NCBI GenBank assembly: GCA_039680605.1 | Contig: JBDKTA010000003.1 | Coordinates: 1-38,449, forward strand | Direction: 5' to 3' | Source: Planctomycetaceae bacterium | GTDB lineage: Bacteria; Planctomycetota; Phycisphaerae; SM23-33 | Length of the DNA: 38,449 nt | In this document: positions 31,400-38,449 of the stretch, in pieces | Layout: every line of letters starts with the position of its first letter | Position numbering within the stretch: the stretch's first letter is position 1 | The notes under the pieces: model-generated | Seen by the model: only the letters and a program-made list of their open reading frames with translations | Database searches by the model: none | What the model was told of the DNA's origin: nothing | Position numbers and translations under genes: made by a program

Positions 31400-31440
31400 G
31401 GATTAAGGGGATTGAGAGGATTAAGAGGATTAAGAGGGGA
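31400..31440. repeat. GATTAAGAG simple repeat
   Basis: Four or five imperfect units of GGATTAAGAG/GGATTGAGAG. No complementary arm was found nearby. Confidence 0.6.
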
Positions 31441-31506
31441 GTGTTGGCGGGCCAGCTCTTGTCTGGCGCAGAGCGAAGACGGATGCTCGACGGGTTGTTC
31501 GGGTCT

Positions 31507-31600
31507 GAAAAACCGCGCGGGGCAAGCCCCGCCGCTAACATTGCTCGCCCGCGTCACATTGTGCACGTTAGCGGTCGAACTTGTTCGACGCGGTTGTTTC
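31507..31600. repeat. Cruciform-forming pair of hairpin elements
   Basis: Two GTTAGCGG-family hairpins face each other. The left copy, inverted, has the stem CGGGGC-AA-GCCCCG (31518-31531). The right copy has TCGAAC-TT-GTTCGA (31575-31588). Their flanks also pair: CCGCTAAC (31532-31539) with GTTAGCGG (31567-31574), and GAAAAACCGCG (31507-31517) with CGCGGTTGTTTC (31589-31600). This gives a four-way junction. Confidence 0.7.
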
Positions 31601-31651
31601 CCCCAAGAAATGCGCCGCAAAGTTTTAGGCGCCGCATCTTCTTCCAGCGTC

Positions 31652-31930
31652 TCAACGTTCAAACTTCACCGTTATCTTCGTTCGCAAAAGCCCGCCGACC
31701 CGGGCGAATCCCATCCATTCTTTGCCGCGAGAATTTCTTACCCGAATTCTGTAGAGGCTGTCTGAACTCCATCGGCGAAACGTGAAGGGCCCGCCAAAGA
31801 AGAACCGATACCTGCAGTCAATAATCTCCAACTTGTGTTGTGCAGCCCAGGCATATAGTGCGGCCCTGCGGATCTTCGTTCTGCGAAAGGTCCTGTGCTC
31901 GCCAGCCTGTTCCTTTACCCGAGCCGTCAT
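31652..31930 (-). CDS. Small hypothetical protein
   Basis: A 92-residue basic protein reading away from the beta-helix gene. The middle, IIDCRYRFFFGGPFTFRRW, then YRIRVRNSRGKEWMGFARVG and a terminal ITVKFER, look like an alternating beta-strand domain. I recall similar small proteins in planctomycete genomes but cannot name a family. No ribosome site is seen before the ATG at 31930, so the start is uncertain. GC content is lower than in neighbours, which fits acquired or decaying DNA. The rest of the 31601-32059 gap shows no other supported gene. Confidence 0.35.
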   Translation of the reverse strand: MTARVKEQAGEHRTFRRTKIRRAALYAWAAQHKLEIIDCRYRFFFGGPFTFRRWSSDSLYRIRVRNSRGKEWMGFARVGGLLRTKITVKFER

Positions 31931-32059
31931 AGGTAACGATATTCAACTTCAGATCGTTCTTCATGTCCAGCCTGCAGGTACCGGCGGCCTTACGGGCATC
32001 ACGGTGGGTTGAACCTATATCGTTGTTTCTTCCGAATTGGCCAACCGTGGAGCCCGCAA

Positions 32060-34033
32060 ATGCCAAAAACATTCCTCTTTGCCGTCTTGATCGTCCTATC
32101 CGTCTCGTGCCTCTGCGCGACGGCTGCCGAAATCCATGTTGCGCCCGACGGTAATGACGCCAACGACGGTTCCAAGGCCAAGCCGCTGGCCAGCGTCACC
32201 GCTGCGCGCGATGCGGTGCGCAAGCTTGTGGCCGCGGGGCTGACCGAAGACGTCAAGGTGCTTATCGCGCCGGGGCGGTATTACTTGCCGCAAGGGCTGG
32301 TGCTTGGCCCGCAGGACAGCGGCAGCGAGAAGTTCAGCATCACCTACGCCGGTGTGGGCGAGAAGGCCCCGGTGCTCATTGGTGGGCGCAAGGTCACAGG
32401 CTTCAACAATATGCCGGATGCCATCCAGGTCATGCCGCCTCTGCCGCAGGCCGCCGGGAATAACGTCTACAAAGGGTCGCTAGGGGGAGCCACCAAGAGC
32501 TTGGTCGCACAGGAAGACGGCGTGCGCCTGACGCTGGCGCGAGAACCCAACACGGGCTATGCCCGCGCTAGTGGCGGACGCGGCACGAGCATCAGCTACG
32601 GCGGCGATACGTACAAGATGCTCGCCGGCGGCAAGTTTCCCGACGCTGTGGTGGCTGTCTGGCCGGATTGGGGTTGGGACTGCCGGGTTACGGGCCTGGC
32701 CTCGGCCGGAGTGGGGCAAGTCGCGTTGACCAAGGATGTCGGGACGATCAAACGGAACAACCGCTTCTACGTGATGAATGCCGTGCCGTTGCTGGACAGC
32801 CCCGGTGAGTGCGTGATGGATACAACCAGCGGGCGCATGTACGTCTGGCCGACGAAGGGCACGGCCGAGGGCAAGCTGTACGAGATCGCCACGGCTGACA
32901 ATGTCGTGCTGATCAAGGGCGGCAAGGACAAGCCCGTGCGCAACGTGCACTTCGCGAACCTGGACATGATGCTCGCCAACGCAGACGGCGTGTTCATCGC
33001 CGACGCTCAGGACTGCTCGATTCGCGGCTGTCTGATTGAGAATACCTGGGAGCGCGGCGTGTGGGTCAAGGGCGTCAACCGCGGCGTTATGATCGCCGAT
33101 TGCGAGATCCGCAACGTCGGACGCGACTGCGTGGGCCTGACGGGCGAGGGCATGACGGCGACGGAGGTCAGCACGGCCAACGTCGTCGAGAACTGCCACC
33201 TGCACCACGGCGGCGTGATTTTCACGCAGGGGGCGGGCGTGCAGATCTATTTCAGCGGGCACAACCGCGTCGAGCACAACCACATTCACGACTTCGCCCG
33301 CTACGCGGTGTCGGTCAAGGCGTTCTCGACGCGCAAGACCAAGCGGCGCGACTACGACAAGCTGCACGCGCGAAACAACACCATCGCCTACAACCACATG
33401 CACCACGTCTGCCAGGACAGCGACGACTGCGGGGCCATCGAGAGCTGGGGCCCGGGCAAGAGCAACGTGTACGATCACAATCTCATCCACGACAGCGGCG
33501 CCGGCGGGCTGCAGTTCGGCATTTATCTCGACGACGCCACCGATGACTCGACCGTCAGCAACAACGTGATCTATGGCGTCAAGGGCGGGCGGTTCTCGGC
33601 CGTCATCTGCGCCAAGGGCATCGGCAACCGCATCGTCAATAACGTGCTGGTCAGCGCCGGCGTGCAGGCGGTGCTGCGCAGCAAGGCATCGGTTTCGTCG
33701 CACGACCAGGTCATCACGCACAACATCTTTTACATTGATGCCGGCTCGGCCGTCTTCGACCTTTACGACTGGAATTCCAACCGCTTCAAGACCTGCGACA
33801 ACAACGTGTACTTCAATCCCAAGGGCGGGCTGAGGAACATCGGCAAGGGCCCGGGCTTCGGGGCGGTCAAAGGCGCCAACAGCATCGAGGCAGACCCGCT
33901 ATTCACCGACGCGGCCGCGCGCGATTACAGTCTCAAGAGCGATTCGCCGGCGCTGAAGATCGGGATCAAATCCATCGACCTGCGCAATGTCGGTTTGACA
34001 GAGAAGTTTCCGAAACGGCTCGCACGGCAGTAG
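32060..34033 (+). CDS. Secreted right-handed parallel beta-helix protein
   Basis: A 657-residue exported protein. I chose the ATG at 32060, with GGAG 8 bases upstream. It starts a clear signal peptide (FLFAVLIVLSVSCLCATAAE). The mature N-terminus IHVAPDGNDANDGSKAKPLA and ITYAGVGEKAPVLIGGRKV match the opening of beta-helix carbohydrate enzymes such as GH141-like and polysaccharide-lyase-like proteins. A long run of short strands with repeated N-x-I/V and H-x-H patterns follows (VENCHLHHGGVIFTQGAGV, NRVEHNHIHDFARYAV, NNTIAYNHMHHVCQD), as expected for parallel beta-helix coils. A glycan target is likely from the fold and context. The activity is not shown by sequence. Confidence 0.85.
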   Translation: MPKTFLFAVLIVLSVSCLCATAAEIHVAPDGNDANDGSKAKPLASVTAARDAVRKLVAAGLTEDVKVLIAPGRYYLPQGLVLGPQDSGSEKFSITYAGVGEKAPVLIGGRKVTGFNNMPDAIQVMPPLPQAAGNNVYKGSLGGATKSLVAQEDGVRLTLAREPNTGYARASGGRGTSISYGGDTYKMLAGGKFPDAVVAVWPDWGWDCRVTGLASAGVGQVALTKDVGTIKRNNRFYVMNAVPLLDSPGECVMDTTSGRMYVWPTKGTAEGKLYEIATADNVVLIKGGKDKPVRNVHFANLDMMLANADGVFIADAQDCSIRGCLIENTWERGVWVKGVNRGVMIADCEIRNVGRDCVGLTGEGMTATEVSTANVVENCHLHHGGVIFTQGAGVQIYFSGHNRVEHNHIHDFARYAVSVKAFSTRKTKRRDYDKLHARNNTIAYNHMHHVCQDSDDCGAIESWGPGKSNVYDHNLIHDSGAGGLQFGIYLDDATDDSTVSNNVIYGVKGGRFSAVICAKGIGNRIVNNVLVSAGVQAVLRSKASVSSHDQVITHNIFYIDAGSAVFDLYDWNSNRFKTCDNNVYFNPKGGLRNIGKGPGFGAVKGANSIEADPLFTDAAARDYSLKSDSPALKIGIKSIDLRNVGLTEKFPKRLARQ

Positions 34034-34045
34034 AATCACAACATC

Positions 34046-34116
34046 GGATGGTTGGATGGGTGGATGATTGGATGGATGTGGTTCCCCAATCATGCATCCA
34101 TCCAACCATCCAATCC
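34046..34116. repeat. GGATGG-repeat hairpin
   Basis: GGATGGTTGGATGGGTGGAT and following bases (34046-34078) pair with CATCCATCCAACCATCCAAT and flanking bases (34091-34116). It lies between the beta-helix gene and the propeller-protein gene. The ribosome site of the latter lies just beyond it. Confidence 0.75.
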
Positions 34117-34134
34117 TGCTGACGGAGAGGTTCC

Positions 34135-37100
34135 ATGCAGCACTGCCGGATCATAGGCCTGTCTATTCTGCTCTGGGGTGCTTGCGCTTGGGGTGCCGAT
34201 TGGCCTCAGTGGCGGGGCGACTCGGGGCATCGCGGCGTTGGCGCCGAGCAACTGCCTGCTCAGCTTCATCTGCAATGGACGCGGCAATACAGCCCGCGCG
34301 TGCAGACGTGGGACAACGCCCTGACCAACGACCTGATCACTAACGACCAGATCTTCGAGCCGGTCATCGCCGGCGGGCGGATGTTCCTGAGCTTTAACGA
34401 CTGCGACAAGATCGTCGCCATCGACCTGGCCACGGGCAAGGAAGCCTGGACCTTCTACACCGAAGGCCCCGTGCGCCTCCCGCCTGCCGTCGGCGACGGC
34501 AAGGTATACGTTGCAAGCGATGACGGCTGGCTCTACTGCCTCGATGCGGCCACTGGCAAAGAAGAGTGGCGCCACCGCGGCGGCCCGTCTGCCCGCAAGT
34601 GCATCGGCAACGGGCGGATGATCTCGCTGTGGCCGGTCCGCGGCGGGCCCGTCGTCCACGACGGCGTTGTCTACTACGCCGCGGGGGTCTGGCCGTTCGT
34701 GGGCGTGTTTATCCACGCGCTGGATTCAAAGACGGGCAAGCCCCTCTGGGTCAACGACACCACCGGCTCGATGTACACGCTCCAGGGTCACGCGGCCGCC
34801 GCGTTCGCCGGCGTCGCGCCCCAGGGCGGCCTGGCCGTTGCGGGCGACAAGCTGCTCGTTCCCGGCGGGCGGACGCTCCCTGCCGTGCTCGACCGCCGCG
34901 ACGGAAAGATGCTTTACTACGAGGCCTCGGGCGTGGCCGGCGGGGGCGGGTCGTTCGTGATGGCCGACGCCGCCCGCGCCTGGACGCGCACAAGCAAACG
35001 CGGGGTGCGGACCATCAGTCTGGCCGATCAGAAATCCGGACCCGCCTACCACGGCGAGCCTGTCGTCGAGGGCGACACGATCTACATCTACGGCGGCGCC
35101 GTCGAAGCCGACAAGCCCGCGCGCCAGGTCGTGCAGGCCATCGGCCCGCGGCCATGGGAAATCGAAGCCGACGCCACGGGCGATCTGATCAAGTCCGGCA
35201 GCCGCCTCTATGCGGCAGGCAAGGATAAGATCATCGCCATCGACCTGCCCGCGACGGCGGCTGACAAGCCTCGCATCTCCTGGTCCGCGCCGGTCAGCGG
35301 CACGGTGATGCGCCTGCTGGCCGGCGGCGGGCGCCTGGTGGCGGTGACGCTCGAAGGGCAAGTGATGGTATTCGGCGCTGCCGGCGGCGCCGGCGAGGTG
35401 ATTGCCGTCTCGCCGCGCCCGCTGACGCCCTCGCCGGCGAAGATCGAGGCGGCAAAAGCAATGCTCGCTCGCACCTCGCAGCCGGCGGGCTTCGCACTGG
35501 TCTTTGGCATCGACGACATCGAGTTGCTGGCCGCCTTGGCCCAGCAGTCGGCCCTCAAGATTGTGGCCGTCGATCCGGATGAGAGCGTCGTCGCCGCCGC
35601 TCGCAAGCGGCTCGACGAGGCCGGTCTGTACGGGCGCATTGCCGTGGCACAGGCCAGGCCCGAGGAGTTCAAGGCTCCGCCGTATGTGGCGTCCTTGATC
35701 GTGACAGGCAAGGCTGTCGCCGGCGCCGTCCGCAACCGCGACGGGCAGACGTTCCAGGCGATCTATCAATCGCTGCGGCCATATGGCGGAGCGATGGTGA
35801 TCGCGCCGCCGGATGGTCCCAACTGGACCTACCGTAGCGGCGCCGCCGTGCCAATCCAAAAGGACCCGCAATGGCTCTACCGCAATGGCCCGCTCAAAGG
35901 CAGCGGGGACTGGACCGGTCAGTACGCCGATGCGGGCAACACCGTCATGTCGGCCGATTCGCTGGTGAAGTTGCCGCTGGCGCCGCTGTGGTTCGGCGGG
36001 CCTGCCAATGCGCGGATTCTCTCGCGGCACGGTCGCGGTCCGCCCGAGCAGGTCGCCGGCGGGCGCGTGGTGATCGAGGGCGTCGGCGGGCTGACGTGCT
36101 ACGACGCCTACACCGGCACGATCCTGTGGGATTACGACTTTGGCCCCGACGCCAGAACGGCCTACGCGCTGTACTGGGATGATACCGACGCGACCGAACA
36201 GGGCGCCATGATGGGCGCCAACGTGCGCGGGACCAATTACGTCATTACCGACAGCGAAGTGTACGTGGCGCTGGGCAGCGTCTGCCGCGTGCTCGACGCC
36301 GCTAGCGGAAAGCTCACGCGCACGATTGAGATGCCCAAGACCGACGACGGTAAGAGCCCCGAGTGGGGGTTCATCGGTCTCTACGACGGACTGCTCATCG
36401 GCGGGCAGGGGTTCGCCGATTACTCGGCCCTGCTGGCCCGCGCGGGTGAGAGCAAACCGCTCTGGAACACGTACAACGCCCCGATGGACAAATCCGCCAG
36501 CCGCGGCCTGGTCGTCTTTCGCGCCGCTGACGGCAAGGTGCTCTGGAAGACCAGCGCCGCCAGCAGTTTCATCCATAACGCCATCGTGGCCGGCGGCGGG
36601 CGGATCTACTGCCTGGACAAGCTGCCGGCCGAAGTGGCCGCGGCGTTGGCGCGTCGCGGCCGCAAGGAGAGCGTCGAGTATCGCATTGCGGCTTTCGACG
36701 CCCGCAGCGGCAAGGAACTCTGGCAGGCCAAGGGGGACATCTTCGGCTCGTGGCTGTCGTATTCTGCCGCTCACGACGTGCTGCTGCAGGCGACGGACTT
36801 CAACGGCGCGCGTGCGATGGGCGACCGCGGCAACGCGGGCATGGTCGCCTATCGCGGCAAAGACGGCGGCGTGCTGTGGAAGAATCTCGACCGGCGCTAC
36901 ATGGGCCCGGTGATCCTGCGCGGCGAGACGATCCTCACCAACGGGCGGTTCTACGCCAAATCGGCCGGGGCGATCGGCCTGCTCGACGGCACGGAAGTGC
37001 AGTTGCCCAACCCGATCAGCGGTCAGAGCGAGCCGTGGCTGATCAGCCGCAGCTACGGCTGCAACTACGCCGTGGGCAGCGAGCACCTGCTGACGTTCCG

Positions 37101-38325
37101 CTCGGCGTCGGCGGGATATTACGATTTGGCGACGCGCGGCGGCACGGGCAACTTCGGCGGGTTCCGCAGCGGATGCACGGCCAATCTTGTTCCGGCCAAC
37201 GGCGTGCTCAGCGCCCCGGACTACACGCGCGGCTGCTCGTGCGTGTACCAGAACCAGGCCTCACTGGCGATGGTGCATGCGCCGGATGTGGCGATGGAGC
37301 AGTGGACGGCCAACTACGGCGCGCTGAACTACTACGACTTCACGCAGTTCGAGCCGATCCCCCTGCGCGACCAGGTGAATCGCGTCGGGATCAACTTCGG
37401 CGCCCCCGGCGACCACGCTGCCGCCGACGGGACGCTCTGGCTCGACTGGCCGGCAGTGGGGGGTTCGTCGTACGACGTGCCGATCAAGCTGACGGCGGCA
37501 GACAACCAGAAGCCGCGCACGCACCGCCGCCACGAATCGGCCGTCGCCGGCGAGCTGCCGTTCGTAGCCGCCTCGTGCATCGAGTTTGCCGGCAGCATCG
37601 AGGTCGACCTGATGGCCGGCCTGCGCACACGGACGTATCCGGTGACTTTCGACAAGGCCGAGAAATTGCCGCTGGGGTCTGAGGTGATCGCAATGCGATT
37701 TGAGGGAATCGATCTGCCTGCCGAGGAGAAGATTATCGGCGCGTACGTGCAGTGTGCTTCCACGCGCGGTGGCACGCCCAAGGACCCGCCGGTCGAACTG
37801 ACGATCCAGGCCGGCAGCGCCGGTCCTTCAGTGACGTGGACCGTGCCGGCCTGGGTGAGTCCCAACATGGACGGCCTCCTGCAGCGATCGAGCGACTTGA
37901 CGCCGCTGCTGCAAGACCTGCCTGGCAAGAAGGGCGCGGGGATCATCCTGAACATCAGCGGCAAGGGTTCACGCGAGGTCTGGGGCTCCGCGGCCGAGAA
38001 GTCGCTGGCCCCGCGCCTGGTGGTGACGACCCATCGCGTGCTGCCCGCGCCGCCGAAGTACACCGTGCGGTTGATCTTTGCCAAGATTGCGCCCCAGGGC
38101 GGCGGGTGCATCTTCGACGTGTCTGTGCAAGGCAAGAAGGTGCTGGAGAGTTTTGACGTCGCCAGGGAATCCGGCGGCGCCTTCCGCAGCATCGTCAAGG
38201 AGTTCAAGTCCGTCGAGGTTCGAGACAAGCTGAAGATCGACCTGACGCCGCGGACCGGAACGCCGCTGATCAGCGGCGTAGAGATCATCGAAGAAACGGA
38301 GATACCGCCCGGCGCGCAACGTTAG
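34135..38325 (+). CDS. Giant secreted PQQ-type beta-propeller protein with methyltransferase-like insert
   Basis: A 1396-residue exported protein. A signal peptide (about 1-20, ending ACAWGAD) follows GGAGAGG. Residues about 22-430 form PQQ/BamB-type propeller blades (repeats such as IVAIDLATGKEAWTF, LYCLDAATGKEEWRH, IHALDSKTGKPLWV). Residues about 450-560 resemble a Rossmann methyltransferase domain (ALVFGIDDIELLAALAQQ, LKIVAVDPDESVVAAARKRL), but the glycine-rich loop is degraded. A second propeller runs from about 610 to 1090 (LTCYDAYTGTILWDYDF, AAFDARSGKELWQAKG). Residues about 1160-1300 read like a DNRLRE-type beta-sandwich, and 1308-1390 (YTVRLIFAKIAPQGGGCIFD) like a malectin-type carbohydrate-binding domain. 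It is probably a surface or periplasmic carbohydrate-related protein. Substrate unknown. Confidence 0.85.
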   Translation: MQHCRIIGLSILLWGACAWGADWPQWRGDSGHRGVGAEQLPAQLHLQWTRQYSPRVQTWDNALTNDLITNDQIFEPVIAGGRMFLSFNDCDKIVAIDLATGKEAWTFYTEGPVRLPPAVGDGKVYVASDDGWLYCLDAATGKEEWRHRGGPSARKCIGNGRMISLWPVRGGPVVHDGVVYYAAGVWPFVGVFIHALDSKTGKPLWVNDTTGSMYTLQGHAAAAFAGVAPQGGLAVAGDKLLVPGGRTLPAVLDRRDGKMLYYEASGVAGGGGSFVMADAARAWTRTSKRGVRTISLADQKSGPAYHGEPVVEGDTIYIYGGAVEADKPARQVVQAIGPRPWEIEADATGDLIKSGSRLYAAGKDKIIAIDLPATAADKPRISWSAPVSGTVMRLLAGGGRLVAVTLEGQVMVFGAAGGAGEVIAVSPRPLTPSPAKIEAAKAMLARTSQPAGFALVFGIDDIELLAALAQQSALKIVAVDPDESVVAAARKRLDEAGLYGRIAVAQARPEEFKAPPYVASLIVTGKAVAGAVRNRDGQTFQAIYQSLRPYGGAMVIAPPDGPNWTYRSGAAVPIQKDPQWLYRNGPLKGSGDWTGQYADAGNTVMSADSLVKLPLAPLWFGGPANARILSRHGRGPPEQVAGGRVVIEGVGGLTCYDAYTGTILWDYDFGPDARTAYALYWDDTDATEQGAMMGANVRGTNYVITDSEVYVALGSVCRVLDAASGKLTRTIEMPKTDDGKSPEWGFIGLYDGLLIGGQGFADYSALLARAGESKPLWNTYNAPMDKSASRGLVVFRAADGKVLWKTSAASSFIHNAIVAGGGRIYCLDKLPAEVAAALARRGRKESVEYRIAAFDARSGKELWQAKGDIFGSWLSYSAAHDVLLQATDFNGARAMGDRGNAGMVAYRGKDGGVLWKNLDRRYMGPVILRGETILTNGRFYAKSAGAIGLLDGTEVQLPNPISGQSEPWLISRSYGCNYAVGSEHLLTFRSASAGYYDLATRGGTGNFGGFRSGCTANLVPANGVLSAPDYTRGCSCVYQNQASLAMVHAPDVAMEQWTANYGALNYYDFTQFEPIPLRDQVNRVGINFGAPGDHAAADGTLWLDWPAVGGSSYDVPIKLTAADNQKPRTHRRHESAVAGELPFVAASCIEFAGSIEVDLMAGLRTRTYPVTFDKAEKLPLGSEVIAMRFEGIDLPAEEKIIGAYVQCASTRGGTPKDPPVELTIQAGSAGPSVTWTVPAWVSPNMDGLLQRSSDLTPLLQDLPGKKGAGIILNISGKGSREVWGSAAEKSLAPRLVVTTHRVLPAPPKYTVRLIFAKIAPQGGGCIFDVSVQGKKVLESFDVARESGGAFRSIVKEFKSVEVRDKLKIDLTPRTGTPLISGVEIIEETEIPPGAQR

Positions 38326-38449
38326 CCCAACTTCCGCAGTTATAGATTTATGCAGATTATTTTCGGTCGATTTGTGCAGGAATGGCGGTGCAATGGCGGC
38401 ATTCTGCTACCCCAAAAGGGTCTTTTCACTTGTTTTGGATCCGATCAGC
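38326..38449. other. Noncoding window end
   Basis: This is 124 bases of more AT-rich sequence after the propeller-protein stop. No terminator hairpin or start of a gene can be supported before the window ends. Confidence 0.5.

Overview
The window looks like a chromosomal segment of a high-GC planctomycete, probably of the class Phycisphaerae. This is inference from gene content: two short pseudopilins with the [14 protein letters not shown]-terminus, a 7TM-HD phosphohydrolase beside PhoH, uroporphyrinogen-decarboxylase-like (URO-D) proteins beside a GH4 glycosidase, a giant PQQ-type propeller protein carrying a methyltransferase-like insert, and a eukaryote-type UDP-sugar pyrophosphorylase. 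No rRNA, tRNA or CRISPR array was found.

Layout. Bases 1-124 hold the 3' end (domains V and VI) of a group II intron that continues off the left edge. Bases 171-3813 are minus-strand genes: a Gfo/Idh/MocA oxidoreductase, NAD kinase and a UAP1-like pyrophosphorylase. A 780-base noncoding stretch follows. Bases 4598-10054 are plus-strand genes: two pseudopilins, PhoH and a PgpH-like 7TM-HD protein. Bases 10055-12926 are an accessory-looking patch with an AT-rich island, a RAYT-type transposase flanked by inverted repeats, a lower-GC zinc-ribbon membrane protein and decayed repeats. Next come a heavy-metal P-type ATPase and a lone ABC-2 permease on the minus strand.

The most system-like object is the six-gene plus-strand operon at 16777-26922. 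It encodes three different SPFH/band-7 membrane proteins (one with about seven membrane spans, one HflC-like, one with a natural poly-histidine N-terminus), an ABC ATPase with an unusual C-terminal tail, an ABC-2 permease with a large interrupting domain, and a membrane-anchored helical-repeat protein. The divergent ABC-2 permease at 15290-16663 has no ATPase beside it and may belong to the same machine. I know of no described function for this set.

Bases 27245-38325 look like a carbohydrate-use region: a GH4 alpha-galactosidase-like enzyme with a Lys/Ala-rich tail, two URO-D-fold proteins sharing an HxDG motif, a secreted beta-helix protein and a 1396-residue secreted multidomain propeller protein.

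Intergenic DNA is unusually structured. Most gaps hold self-complementary elements: simple-repeat hairpins built from different short units, a composite CGCAGAG-flanked element with a nested GCCTGCCTGCCGGCAGGCAG palindrome, hairpins whose stems differ between copies yet stay paired, and a 107-base element with 18-base terminal inverted repeats next to a remnant of a lost URO-D paralogue.
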